DNA of 64,000 bases from Pseudocercospora fijiensis CIRAD86 (taxonomy: Eukaryota; Ascomycota; Dothideomycetes; Mycosphaerellales; Mycosphaerellaceae). Numbering within the stretch: the stretch's first letter is position 1; each line of letters begins with the position of its first letter. Positions 54,401 to 64,000 of this stretch are shown in pieces. The stretch covers positions 7,667,910 through 7,731,909 of the forward strand of contig NW_006921532.1 in the NCBI RefSeq assembly GCF_000340215.1, written 5' to 3'. Both the position numbers and the translations under genes were made by a program. The notes beneath the pieces were generated by a model, which saw nothing but the letters and a program-made list of their open reading frames with translations, did no database searches and was not told the origin of the DNA.

Positions 54401-57368
54401 CTGGCAAACCATTGGTCATGGTTGGAGGCTGCGACTGTCCCACGCGCAATGAATCTTCGGCCACGTTGAAGACTTGCAAAAGTTGCAGGATCTCAGCAAA
54501 GTTGTTCACTGCAAATTTGAGGTAAGCGTCGTCAATGCACTCGAACGCATCTTTGTTCTGATTTGCAGTCTCGTACATGAGTCTGACCAAATTCAGAACG
54601 AGCCCGAGGCTCTTCAAGGTGCACGCATGTCTTTCACGCGGCTCCAAAGAAGCCACATTCGGCGATTTCAGCTCTTCCAGTACTATGCCAATCATTCGCA
54701 GATAACAGCATAGTACCATTGGTGCATATTCGATACGCTGGTAGGCATTCCGGAGCCGCTGCCAGAGCATCAACCGAATCGAGATGGGACTCGCTTCAAG
54801 AAATCGCACAAGCTCAGGCGCAACATTTGTGTCCCCAGGCCGGTCTGCTTCGTTGGCGACAATCTCGTCCGAGCCATTCTTGGCAGTGTCTAGTGTCTCT
54901 AACAAGGGCTCTAGACTCTCAATGACCGCCGCTGGGTCGGAGAGGTCCTGATTGGTGACCTTCCAAAAGAAGTCCTTCGTAGTAAGCTTAGACATCTCCC
55001 GATCAAGAGCTGCAAGGGACAATTCCGGCATAATGGCATTGTTTTGTAAATTTATGGTCGGCTCGCCAGCCTTAACGAAGAGCGTTCGCAAGTCGTCCAT
55101 ACACTCTAGGACATGGTCTTGTTTGACGTCTGAAGAAGCGTTGAGCTGAAAGGTAGTTGCCCAAAAGAACCGGAGGCTAAGGGGATCTTCGGGCTTGAGT
55201 ATGCCGGAGGTCTTCGTGTGAAGCTGCATCGACTCCCGAGCGAGCTCGGACCATCGCAGCAATCGATCACTCTGGGCAATGATAGTGTCTTTGTCGACAC
55301 CGCTATTGGGCTCTTTGATCAGACAGTAGACGTCGAGATGCAGCTCGAATACAGTCTGCGCCAGAGTTGCCAGGCCACACAGAGACGAGCTTGGCATATC
55401 CTCACAGTCTGCATGTCTGGATGTCTCGAGCTCCGTACTCGCCTCCTCAAAGACGGTCTCATCAAACTGGACGAGTAGTCGAACGACCATGGTCTTGAGG
55501 GCATCCGGCCATTGGTATTGCGTGTAGCTGCTGGCGTCTTCGCCCAGTCCTGGTCGTAACAGATGTTCGACGAACTTCCATACTGCTTGGGACGTCAATG
55601 TCCACCGGCTGTTGATCATCTCTAGGAACTCGCCCAGTGCATCATTGGGCATAGGTGAGGCCTTGTACACTGCTTTGGAAGGACCGGCGCCACTCATGCC
55701 GACACCCGAAGTTGCAGAACCTGAGGTCGGCCCAAGCTCGAGGTTCTCGGTGCGTGACAGTAGGAAATGAGACAACTGATCGTCCCACTTGTCCAAAAAT
55801 GCCTGCAAGTCAGAGCGTGTCTGCCGAAGAGTCTGGGAAGAAGACACAGGATGCCCAGACGGTGTGCTTCCATCCGAGGATGAGCATTGCATTTCTTGTC
55901 GCACGTTGCGAGGAGCATCGAAACCAATGATGCCGACTCTCTCGAAAAGGTTACCAACAGTCTCGAACATCCAGTCATCAGCGGCCTGAAATTCATGCAG
56001 CTGCTGCTCGTACTCCCAGCGAGTATTCGCATCTATGATTGCCTGACGGTCGGCGGCGGCATCAGCAGTAGAGTCTCGAGCACGTAGGCGTTTGCTCTTG
56101 CTTCGGCCCTCCTCGGCGTTGTCTCCCAGTCCAGCTGCATCGCCCGATCGCTTGCGAGAAGGCAAGGTAATCAGTTTGGGCGACTCATCCATGTCGATAT
56201 CTTCTTCGTCGTCGACTGGCGACTCGGGCACCTGCATGCTTGGATCGGCTGCTGAGATCCGTGGCTGAACAGTGGGCTTGCCGCCATCTAAGCCTGGAAA
56301 CTGTTGCGACAAGGACGTCGGAAAGGTGACCTGCCACTTTGGGATGATGATTCGTGGAAGAATGACTTTTGGACTTGGTGGCCTCTGTGTGATCTTTGGT
56401 TCGGCGAAATCAGCGCTGTTCATATCGAAGAAGATTGCGGGCGCGGCGAGCAGCGTAGTGGTGCCATTCTGTTCCGAGGTTCGCTGTCGAAGGAGAACCT
56501 CGCCCAGGTCTGCCCAAGTGGAGGGTGGCTTGAGCACTATGCGCTCTGGAGGTGGAGACTCTCGTGGACCTGCATGCTCCCTCACGACTGCTTCTTGCTT
56601 CAACAGATGGTGGTAGTGATGCAGTTTCTGTTTCAGCACCTTCGACAGCGTTCTTCGGTTGGCAGTGGTCAGAGGTGCTTGAAGGCAGGATAGTTGATCG
56701 TGCAGCTGCAGTACCAATTCTCGAAGCTGCTCGCCCGCGAAGCCTTCGTCCAGCCCGGGGAGCGACAGGACATGGCTCAAGCCTTGGTCGTCTCCATCAA
56801 GCACCGACTCCAGGCAATAGCGAGCGACGCGCTTGCTGTCCAGCATTTCTCCCACGGCAGCGGTGCGGCGCCACAGATCCAGGTCGGTGTCATCTTTGTC
56901 GAGCGCGTGCACCAAGTGGTTCAGCGCGTGCGTCGCGTCGGCCACGATCTGCTTGAGCGTGACATGGACGGTGTCGAACTGGGCCGCGAGGGCCTCGAGC
57001 GTGAAGTGGGCGTAGTTCTTGTGCGACAGGTGCAGGATCTGAGGAAGCGTGCTGGGGCCTTCCACGCCAGCGCCACCGGATGCGACCGCGCTGCGGGCAT
57101 GGAAGCCGCCCTCATACTCGGCCGCGGGTCCGTAGAGCTCGATGCGGCGAAGTTCGGTTTGCGACTCGGGCCACGCGAAGATGTCCGACTGGAACAGCTG
57201 CTGGTAGGCCTCGGCGGCCAGGTCGAATGAGCCGGGCCCGTCGGCGTGGTGCTTCAGTGCGTTTTGGTAGAGCTTGAGCGCCTCCTCGATGTGCATCTCC
57301 TTGGTATCGTCGACCTCGATGTCGGATTCATCGTCGGATTCGATGTTCAGCGCCTTGAAGCCTGACAT
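51483..57368 (-). CDS. hir3: histone transcription regulator Hir3 (HIR complex)
   Basis: This is one uninterrupted ORF. The start ATG at 57368 gives 1961 residues and the expected family N-terminus (SGFKALNIESDDESDIEVDD, then EEALKLYQNALKHHADGPGS). The frame is open a further 110 codons upstream with other ATGs, but that part is low complexity and unlikely to be translated. The protein is a long helical TPR-like array, as in yeast Hir3 and human CABIN1, the scaffold of the HIR complex. That complex deposits H3-H4 independently of replication and represses histone genes. The C-terminal 150 residues are strongly acidic (DDDDGDDEGEGEGEVEVE), suited to histone contact. It is divergent from the ChAPs gene. 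Confidence 0.9.
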   Translation of the reverse strand: MSGFKALNIESDDESDIEVDDTKEMHIEEALKLYQNALKHHADGPGSFDLAAEAYQQLFQSDIFAWPESQTELRRIELYGPAAEYEGGFHARSAVASGGAGVEGPSTLPQILHLSHKNYAHFTLEALAAQFDTVHVTLKQIVADATHALNHLVHALDKDDTDLDLWRRTAAVGEMLDSKRVARYCLESVLDGDDQGLSHVLSLPGLDEGFAGEQLRELVLQLHDQLSCLQAPLTTANRRTLSKVLKQKLHHYHHLLKQEAVVREHAGPRESPPPERIVLKPPSTWADLGEVLLRQRTSEQNGTTTLLAAPAIFFDMNSADFAEPKITQRPPSPKVILPRIIIPKWQVTFPTSLSQQFPGLDGGKPTVQPRISAADPSMQVPESPVDDEEDIDMDESPKLITLPSRKRSGDAAGLGDNAEEGRSKSKRLRARDSTADAAADRQAIIDANTRWEYEQQLHEFQAADDWMFETVGNLFERVGIIGFDAPRNVRQEMQCSSSDGSTPSGHPVSSSQTLRQTRSDLQAFLDKWDDQLSHFLLSRTENLELGPTSGSATSGVGMSGAGPSKAVYKASPMPNDALGEFLEMINSRWTLTSQAVWKFVEHLLRPGLGEDASSYTQYQWPDALKTMVVRLLVQFDETVFEEASTELETSRHADCEDMPSSSLCGLATLAQTVFELHLDVYCLIKEPNSGVDKDTIIAQSDRLLRWSELARESMQLHTKTSGILKPEDPLSLRFFWATTFQLNASSDVKQDHVLECMDDLRTLFVKAGEPTINLQNNAIMPELSLAALDREMSKLTTKDFFWKVTNQDLSDPAAVIESLEPLLETLDTAKNGSDEIVANEADRPGDTNVAPELVRFLEASPISIRLMLWQRLRNAYQRIEYAPMVLCCYLRMIGIVLEELKSPNVASLEPRERHACTLKSLGLVLNLVRLMYETANQNKDAFECIDDAYLKFAVNNFAEILQLLQVFNVAEDSLRVGQSQPPTMTNGLPVASFKNVMTLTHESQVRIWILLYSLLKEAIKQNGELYPTPTEDRFDFLRTVHRNLGIRGFCSCENRAFVRMLKDEFFKMQNVDGFDSEQAQVLYDLYGLNCFLNPSYELIEHHCTKDAFLDRGVALQAVDLLLAQASKLPIKELVKHPLKDTIDKLHGALARKKPTEAVLRNRESYRAFLKSAVNPLELFGCLKGEGSQLAVTAIPDGDALLASKGWYFLMGHIALTKFRSQKRTAPTPLDDIDIAIALFNQDLEVRMEHWETWFRLGQAYDTKIEETVVWSAEKLNSNMGDIVTLQRNAIHCYTMATALAQRSADLQFETSSKMTELYHDFALRLYSSSRAPFDMKPFDVEDLEIFVSRNYGIHKQRPFEPLQEYTVWKLANVLFKRALPGRPDQWQLHYMIGKCMWKMHSANNESRRHDTSPSGEQVLQAFVRALELLPDKDKKESKDSKKEPLLEPHYKLVSIIHKLFVRGSISLEQAKEAIHHTHYSRREDFPDGRHDWVPFILAVLKKLRAADKSNWYHRVIARYAQIVYDRKELGMEDAGQESAALAAKEQLTQQMFTKTMVLQVWRPENERAGRHFVYTARYTLFFAKILEQLRDRKDLEALARRVRRRPHDVFQHGQVWAELCNAYLRLLRSHASLQEGLETSTFSNIAYEEFQARKEPLEMWMQKQENGVSPALDVLREVQELKKVNQSLMKPGAIDDLIGDAYAHLFQTVGKQLQDEERRIKQEEEASRPPPPPVHEPHTASPSHAKMGIMSIMNLDGAADSLPAAQPPPPTVPSASKEPEPAPVRRKMGVGRREIRTCAEGCYQKSKPPGHGHTPVLPSNAPPLKSTVVQSIIDRERQADSGGPSAETSAPGSIHDSADDESELSELEEESSPERRRRPVGPKFPLSPRHGARAQIRREEDDDDGDDEGEGEGEVEVEGEEVEGEEEDEAGDDIDMQDGESSAELTRELTAAARGMDGGKD

Positions 57369-57856
57369 GGTGGCCAGAATGCTGTGTCTGGGGTCGAGTT
57401 GGGAGACTGCGGTATATCGCCACGCCGACGCCGAAGCGCTGGTCGATGAAGTTGCTGTCCATGTGTAAGATGCGAGACGCGACGTAGAGCGCAGTGCAGC
57501 CCGCGCGTGAAGCTGTGCGAGGCGAGATGAAGGCGCAAAAGTCGAGTCGAGCGATCGGCCTACGATGTTCTCGGTGACTAAAGTCGTGTCCACAGTAAAG
57601 GTACCCCGTACCCTGGCTCGAGATTCGTGTTGTCTGGAAGCTGCTGTCAATCGAACTGATCCGACCAACTCCACCCAATTGCCAACGGTCGCAATCATTC
57701 ATTCCCCTGTTTGCATGTGATCGAACACCTTCGAAGCTACGCGACTGAGCCTGTCGTCAGATGCGGCGACCATGATCACGACCGGAGTGCCAGAGTAAGG
57801 GAGCCGTGCACGCTGGCTGATACACCGCAAAGCTCAATGCCACTGGAAGCTGAGAC
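57369..57856. promoter_or_regulatory. divergent region between hir3 and the exomer gene
   Basis: This 488-base interval contains both promoters. The hir3 frame remains open through most of it without conserved sequence. Confidence 0.45.
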
Positions 57857-60129
57857 ATGCAGTACAGATTGTTCGAGGACGAGGCGCACAATGTCGTCGA
57901 AATACGAACCGAAGCCCTGCAAACCCTCCGCGAACTCGGTCCGCCCGATCTTGTCCACCTGACGAAAGCTTCCCCGAAATCATCCTCCGCCTCGAAACAG
58001 GTACGCGCACGCGAGCGCACAGAGCAGAGATGAGGAAAGTGTGTGGGACAATCGCTGAGAAATGCCATAGATTGGAGTGTACCATCATGTCACTGGCGTC
58101 GATGCTTCGTCGCTGGCAAGCTTGGCCGCATACATCAACACCTTGACCTACGCTCCGAGCAATACGCCAAACAAGATCGCTGCGGGAACATACTGGTAAG
58201 GGTAGTGCAAGTCGTGGCAACAGCTATACTGACTGGAGCAGCTGCTACAATGCCTTTTCCAGAGTGGATATGCGCGTGCAGGTGCAGATACCGGGCACTG
58301 TCGAGAGCTATTGCGTGGACGAGAGAGGGAACAAGCTGGAAGCAACGGAAGAGCATTGGTTGGAGACATATCTATGCAGTGTGCTCAGAGCATACTCATA
58401 TGCAGACACTGGCTCGGGCGACGTGATCAAGCGCATCATCGGAGTGCGACGCTTCAATCCAGTGCAGAGCACAGAGCAAGAGCAGAGATTCCTGGATGCT
58501 GCCGAGAAGCTGTTCTTCAGTGGTCAGTGAAACGGCTACGCACCTGTACATCAGGCTGACATGATCCCCAGGATGGCAATTGGGCTCCGACCCCGAGATC
58601 CAGGTGCCAAATCTGGTCTCCAACCATTTGACCTCCGGCCTACTGCATTATTTCAAGACCACTGGACGATTTGCCGCCGGCATCAATCTTTTCGAAAAGC
58701 TGAGGATGCGAGATCCTGAAATCTCGTCGCTTCTCGCCAAAGTCTACATTGCAGCGGACGAGGAGGTCAAGGCTGTGCAGCTGCTTCATGACGCCGTACA
58801 AGACCTACCCATGGACTATTCCATATTGGACACGCAAGCAGAGTTTTGCAACAAAAAAGGACGAGGTGACCTGGCACTTGAGATCGCGAAACGAGGTGTC
58901 GTATCTGCGCCGAGTGAGTTCTGCACCTGGGCGCGCTTGGCAGAGGTGTACGTTGGCATGGAGCAGTGGGACATGGCACTCTTGACGCTCAACTCATGTC
59001 CGATGTTCACATACCAGGACAAAGATGCCCCACGACTGCCTGAACCGGCGAGAATCTCCCTCCCGCTGGCGCCAGAGACGATGTGCGATGAGATCGATGA
59101 TGCGGGCGCCACACCAGATGCCGACGTTGTGCATCCGACCTTGCGCAGACTGTCGGCTGGCAACTATAAGGGCACTTTCCTCAAAGCTTACATCCTCCTC
59201 ACCGAGATAACAAAGAAGATAGGGTGGGATCAGCTTCTCAAGATTCGAAGTCAGGTCTTTGTCATGGAGGAGGAGTATCGCCAAGAGAAGCAAGCTGTGC
59301 CGGCTGGCTCTAGGAATGCCAGCACGGTGGCACTGCGAGGAAACGATACTCCACAGCCGAATGGACACAAACAGCCACAAGAAGCACCATCCGAGCCGGA
59401 TACCGACGACATGATCAATGGTGATGGCGAACCCACAGCAGCATCATCGCATCTTGACCCAGACGTATCGAAACCGTCATCATCGATCACAGTGCGCTCC
59501 GATGCAGAGACACCACAACCCCAGCCACCTGTCCCCGGCTCCTCGAATCAGGCATATACCCAATTCCAGCACAAGAGGCTCTGCGAAAGATGGCTCGATA
59601 ATCTTTTCATGGTTCTGTACGAGGACCTTCGTATCTACACCATATGGCGCACCGAAGCTTCGCAGTACAAACAACAACAATTGGCCTACAAGAAGAACGC
59701 CGAAGAGTGGGAAATCTTGGGTGATCTGGCCGAGCGGTTGCATCATCCGGATGAAGCAGTGGAGGCGTGGCAGGCGTGCTTGAGCATGCGATTCAGCCCG
59801 AAAGCTATGCGTGGAGTCCTGAATCTGTATGAGAAGCAGAATGATTGCAGAGGAATGCTTGGTGCTCTGATCAGACTGATCGCATGGCAGTACAGGTGGT
59901 ATTCGGAGGTGAGTTCTGCCCTCGCACGACGCCTGCAGGACGCAATTGACAATTCCTCTAGTTCTCACCCGATCTTCTCTACACCATCCGCAAACTCATC
60001 GAAGAGGAAGGCGCAGTCAAGGTCCGAAGCATCGTGCAGGCAACAAGTCTTCCGCAGCCAATCCTGGACTTGACACATCAGTACGCCGCTCTTTGTGCCG
60101 CCTTCAAGAGCAGTGGGAGCGATGGTTAG
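57857..60129 (+). CDS. ChAPs family exomer subunit (Bch1/Bud7-like)
   Basis: The exons are 57857-58000, 58071-58195, 58242-58522, 58572-59908 and 59962-60129. All introns are GT-AG, 46-70 bases; the product is 684 residues and frames close exactly. The start reads QYRLFEDEAHNVVEIRTEAL and ELGPPDLVHLT. Family segments include IGVYHHVTGVDASSLAAYIN, CYNAFSRVDMRVQVQIPGTV, GTFLKAYILLTEITKKIGWD and KRLCERWLDNLFMVLYEDLR. The C-terminus is QYAALCAAFKSSGSDG. ChAPs are TPR proteins that with Chs5 and Arf1 form exomer, the trans-Golgi coat sending chitin synthase and other cargo to the plasma membrane. A polar insert at about 250-330 is not conserved-looking. Confidence 0.93.
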
Positions 60130-60378
60130 CGACTTGGCTCCTACTGTGTTGCAGGGTAGGATGGCCGTCTAGGAGCTTGCTCGGGAGTATGTGATGGATC
60201 GGACATTAGCAGGGCGTTGGTGTTTCAAGATGGGATCAGAGGCTCCAAGTCTGAAGGAAAAGCATGCATAAGACAGTCGAAGCGGCGAGCCGCAGTTGCG
60301 AGCGCAGCATATACCTACCCAGCATTATTGCAGAAATACCGGAATTGCCAGACGTCTCGCTTTGTGTTCTCACCTTGA

Positions 60379-60885
60379 GGCCCTGTTCTCTTTCGTAATA
60401 TATAGCATATTATCGTCCATTAATATGCTTAATATGGCTGTTCTCTTTCATAATATGGTGTTGACTCTAAGCCACCTAATCTCGCTGCTCGCTGCCCTCT
60501 TCCGGCAGGTATAGGCGTGTTTTAACAGTAGGATTAAGCAGAGTGAAGTGATAGATTTGCGATACGCCTAGAGCGTATCGCAATGCGCTTTTGCTAGGGG
60601 TTGCTAACCGCCTGCGCTTCTTCGAGCCGGTTGGAGAGCCGTATTTGTTCTTCGTAGACACCTTCTTCTTAGAAGACTTCGGAGCTATAGTTATAACACA
60701 CCAATATGGACTGCAATAGCATAGAATATGGATACTATCTATACACGAAGTTGGAGCCGCCGCCAAGAGCTAGAAAGCTTAAAAACCGGTCTTGTTCTCT
60801 TTAATAATATAGACAATATGCGCTGGTTAAATCGACCTTATTAATCTCGACTAATATGCTATATATTACGAAAGAGAACAGGGCC
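60379..60885. mobile_element. 507-bp MITE with 34-bp inverted repeats
   Basis: Both ends carry an identical 34-base inverted repeat beginning GGCCCTGTTCTCTTTCG. The flanks show TGA on both sides (60376-60378 and 60886-60888), a possible 3-bp target duplication as in PIF/Harbinger-type elements. Inside each end a second, less exact copy of TGTTCTCTTT(C/A)ATAATAT occurs (near 60438 and 60790). A reverse ORF of 96 codons (60476-60766) with a basic patch lies in the middle but is too short for a transposase. The element lies 249 bases after the exomer gene stop. Confidence 0.85.
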
Positions 60886-60888
60886 TGA

Positions 60889-61283
60889 CGGCCGCGCATC
60901 AAGTTCTCGCTGACTGCTCACAGACCATCTCGCACTTCCCTCCGAATCTCCGACACACGGATCAAGCTTCGGCAATCCACGATTCCAGCATCGCGAAGTC
61001 AAACACTTCGCTGTCAGAACGATCCTTTATATCGCGCACCTCTCCTTACTGCCTGCCTGCCTGCCTTTCCGATCCAACCCGACTTCCCCCCCCCTCACCG
61101 ACATCGCCATGTAATCAGTACCATCGGCCCATCTCCGACATTCTTTCTTCATGTGAACACGAGCCAAAAGGGGCAAGTTCTCAAACCACTCACTTATATC
61201 CATCCAATCTACACTCTCATCAGGCAAGACATTCTCCCATCCTCCCATCGTCTCTTTTTTTTGGCTCTTATTACAAACCGACC
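60889..61283. other. intergenic, no gene seen
   Basis: This holds a short (CTGC)n run near 61050 and pyrimidine-rich sequence upstream of the small gene at 61284. Confidence 0.4.
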
Positions 61284-61481
61284 ATGCCTCTCCTCGCCCG
61301 CCGCTTCTCCATTACGAATTTCTGCATCGCCTCTTCGGCGTTGGCGTTTCAGGTTTTTGTCCTGTATCCTTGGCATCGGAAATTGGATCGCGAGTTTGAG
61401 GGGTTGAAGAGGGAGAATTTGAGGGTGGTGGAGGTGGTGCAGACGCAGACTCAGGTTCGAGGCGGAGGGTTGGGGGGTTGA
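61284..61481 (+). CDS. tiny single-pass membrane protein, probably mitochondrial
   Basis: ATG 61284 starts a 65-residue protein: a basic N-terminus (MPLLARRFSITN), one hydrophobic helix (FCIASSALAFQVFVLYPW) and a charged helix (HRKLDREFEGLKRENLRVVE). This layout is typical of small inner-membrane assembly factors and subunits of fungal mitochondria, but I cannot name the family. The Gly-rich end (VRGGGLGG) may be a consequence of missing a further exon. It is intronless as read. Confidence 0.5.
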   Translation: MPLLARRFSITNFCIASSALAFQVFVLYPWHRKLDREFEGLKRENLRVVEVVQTQTQVRGGGLGG

Positions 61482-61626
61482 AGGGGTGAGTGCGTTGGTG
61501 ATGTTGTGTTGGTGCAGATTGTTGATGATTGAGCGGGTCGGTTTTGCTTCGATCGAGAGTCGCGGGTCTGGAGTTCTTGGTCTGTTGGGGCGGATAGAGG
61601 TGCGTGTTGCTTTCATGCAGCCAGTC

Positions 61627-61895
61627 AGTCCTAGAGGAAAGAGGGCCGTGGGTCTTGCCTGTACGATTCGTTCGAGGAGGTACATGGCACGGGTTCTTTG
61701 ATGGAAATTGGAGGTGCTACCATTCTTGCTTGGCTGTTGGAGAGTCTTAGGAGGATAGAACTGTTTGCTTCTATTATTCTCCCAGTCCTAGAGGAGAGCG
61801 GCGCGTAGGATTTCCTTGTGCTATTCGTGCGAGGAGATATGTGAGACGGGTTCTTTGATGGACTTTGGGAATGCTACCATTCTTGGTGTTGAGGA
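61627..61895. repeat. two diverged direct repeats of about 110 bases
   Basis: AGTCCTAGAGGA at 61627 and 61784 starts two related stretches. Both continue with GA(G)GAGG/GAGATAT, then ACGGGTTCTTTGATGG, and end in GCTACCATTCTTG. The period is 157 bases and similarity is partial. They lie in the 3' flank of the MFS gene and code for nothing evident. Confidence 0.7.
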
Positions 61896-61961
61896 AGTCG
61901 ACATGGACAAGGCGGAAGCAGGAAAGGCATTTTTCGATCGACTGTCGCACTTCTGCGTGCT

Positions 61962-63610
61962 CTAGGTCACATATCGATACAGCGGGCTCTTATCACCCAT
62001 ATCGAGCAATTGCGCCTCCGTGTACCTCTCTTTCACTTCTTCTTCACCCATCAGATCCCTCTGCTTATTAATGCGGCTATACGCAATCCTAAGCAACAAC
62101 GTACAAATGATCGCAGCAGTCAAGATCCCTAGACACAACCCGAAGCCCAAAGGATATTTTGGCGCCTGACTGGTCAGGTAGATGTTAGAGCCGATCGCAC
62201 CTCCTAAGTTGCCGACGGAGATGAGCAATGCCATGCCTACCGCTCGTTTCCACGTTGGAGCAAGATTGTTGCCGACCCATGAGAGGATTGTGATCAGAGG
62301 AGGGTAGACGCCAGCCGGAATTCCGAAGAGGAAGGCGTAGGTCAGGCCAGGGTAGCGTGGGTGTGGGATGGAGAGTAGAGCGATGAAGCAGCAGGCGCCA
62401 ACTGCGTAAGGACCAATGATGAATGGCCAGCGTGTCTGTTTCTTGTCCGCAAGCCAGCTGAAGAAGACGGTGGAGATGGCGCCGAGGACGTAGATGGGGA
62501 CTGTGAGGAGTTGTGCTTCCCAGGTCTTGTACCCAAGCTCTTTGATGATTGTTGGGGCGGAGTAGGTAAAGCCGTAGAGACATATCTTGACGAGCATGAC
62601 CGTCAGCTGATATCCGTGCTTGTTGTCGATGGAAGCATGTACTTACCGAATTCCCCCAGTAAATGATAACCGCAAACCAGATCTTCCATTCCAGAAGAGC
62701 CTCTCGGAGGAAATGCCATTGGAATCCATCATGGGTGTTTACATGGCCTGCTTTGGTCCCAGCATCTTGCATGAGTCTTCTATCGATGATAGATTTCTCT
62801 TCGGGGGTTAAGAACGAGCACGTCGCTGGCGAATCTGGCAGAGTCCAGTACAAGCTCGCTCCGATGACCACGGTGACGATCCCTTCAAGAATGAATATCC
62901 ACCGCCATCCTTCCAACCCACCAACCCCCTCCATCTTTTCGATCCCAAAAGCTAGCAGCCCAGAGAATGCTCCAGCCAAACTCGCAGCGCTGAAGAACAC
63001 TGCAAGCCGAGTCTGCACTTCAAATCTACAATACCATGTCGTGAGTAAGTAGGTTGCAGCAGGGAAGAAGCCTGACTCGGTGAGTCCCAGGAGAATTCGA
63101 GTGACGTAAAGGTGATTGTGGTTCTGCACAAGGCCTTGACATGTCATGACAATTCCCCAGCTGACCATCAAAATCATCATCCATACCGAAGGACGGATCA
63201 GTTTCAAGACGATGTTGCTGGGGACTTCGAAGATGGCGTAGGGGAAGAAGAAGACTGTATACCATGCATGCATCAGCGGTCGTCACTCCGCAAATCTTAT
63301 CTCATCGAGTACCTGTCAATGCAAGATTGTATTCCGCTCCCGTGAGGTTTAGATCCTCATTCATTCCAGCTACTTTAGCATTCCCGATATTCCCACGGTC
63401 GAGGAAAGCCAAGAGATACAGCAATGTCAACATAGGAACTAGCCGAAAGTCGACTTTCCGCAGAATCCGAGCCGTCTGCTTGTCGTGATAGTCGGGGAGA
63501 TCGGTTTCGTCGAGCCCGCCATAGGGTGGTGTCGCTTTTTCGACGGCGTCAGTGCTGTGGTCTGTGGATTCGAAGGCTGTGACATCTTTCTTCTCGTTAG
63601 GAGCTGACAT
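61962..63610 (-). CDS. MFS transporter, allantoate permease (Dal5/anion:cation symporter) type
   Basis: The exons are 63313-63610, 62647-63254 and 61962-62585 (introns of 58 and 61 bases, both GT-AG), giving 509 residues with about 12 membrane spans. The cytosolic N-terminus is followed by KVDFRLVPMLTLLYLLAFLDRGNIGNAK, the typical first helix of this family, then FFFPYAIFEVPSNIVLK and LTESGFFPAATYLLTTWYCR. Later come GWRWIFILEGI, TWEAQLLTVPIY and WVGNNLAPTWKRAVGMA. Related fungal carriers take up allantoate, nicotinate, pantothenate or other organic anions with protons; the substrate here is unknown. A shorter 40-base version of intron 2 is possible, but the 61-base one has a CTGAC branch and aligns better. 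Confidence 0.9.
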
Positions 63611-64000
63611 TTTGGACGTCGCGAGGGGAGGGGAGGAGGAGAAGGATGGGAATTTGTAAGATGGCGGTGGAACATATTGGACAGCTAGCTCGCTGCATGT
63701 TCCCTTTGACGGTCATTTTTCGGATCCGTGGTCGGATCTTGCGGTCTCAAATAAGTCATGGATGCCATATGGATCATTCTGCAGTAGTTCGGATTCTTTT
63801 GCAGAGCCGAATGGGAGGCCGAGTTTGGTAATGCCGTCAGATGCCACGCCGTAGCTTTGGCATCTCTATCTGTAGGAGATTGCTCCGCGGCCTCGCTCGT
63901 TCTCCACGATTCTGGGGAAACTGAAGCGGGGTGCATCAATGCTATAGAATATGTGCTCGGAGTACTTGCCTTTCCGCTTGAAAGTTGAGCCTCATCAAGA
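63611..64000. other. right edge, promoter side of the MFS gene
   Basis: No gene is supported within the last 390 bases. Confidence 0.45.

Overview
This window is nuclear DNA of a filamentous ascomycete (Pezizomycotina). The evidence is the gene set (Pol alpha, Hir3, exomer ChAPs, Per1, Sfh5, DUF3292), short GT-AG introns of about 50-90 bases with CTNA(A/C)-like branch sites, and two transposons carrying CpA-to-TpA damage typical of repeat-induced point mutation (RIP). A dothideomycete is my best guess, but that is inference. Most exon structures below were worked out by hand from splice sites, reading-frame closure and family conservation.

Layout. 1-2.5 kb: two decayed genes (a small unknown protein and an aminoglycoside-phosphotransferase-like kinase) and a small spliced membrane protein. 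3.4-9.2 kb: ribosomal protein L13 and DNA polymerase alpha, divergent over a 308-base promoter. 9.5-11.5 kb: a broken ankyrin/zinc-finger gene and a broken coiled-coil gene. 12.9-18.3 kb: TFIIIC subunit Tfc6, the GPI-anchor remodelling protein Per1, and a secreted tyrosinase. 19.2-23.1 kb: a glycine-rich repeat protein, a probable mitochondrial protein followed by an in-frame open extension, and an F-box protein. 23.5-30.4 kb: a cation/proton exchanger, a GST-like protein and a secreted or vacuolar metallophosphoesterase. 31.2-33.6 kb: a hAT transposon with an 8-bp target duplication. 34.8-37.4 kb: a hypothetical protein whose 3' end has been tandemly multiplied. 38.4-42.8 kb: Sfh5, a decayed coding region and a Myb/SANT-like protein. 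42.9-46.1 kb: a Mutator-like element (MULE) with 48-bp inverted repeats and a 9-bp target duplication, sitting in a GGTAC microsatellite just upstream of a DUF3292 gene. 48.7-51.4 kb: a divergent pair of BTB/POZ genes. 51.5-60.1 kb: Hir3 and a ChAPs exomer subunit, divergent. 60.4-60.9 kb: a 507-bp MITE. 61.3-63.6 kb: a tiny membrane protein and an MFS transporter of the allantoate-permease type.

The genes are mostly unrelated housekeeping functions (replication, histone-gene regulation, Pol III transcription, secretion, lipid transfer) with scattered accessory genes. I see no biosynthetic cluster and no obviously new multi-gene system. The strongest non-routine signals are the two precisely delimited RIP-killed transposons, with their ends spared from RIP, the tandem copying of a gene's stop codon, and the in-frame TAG followed by 137 open codons at 21.4 kb.
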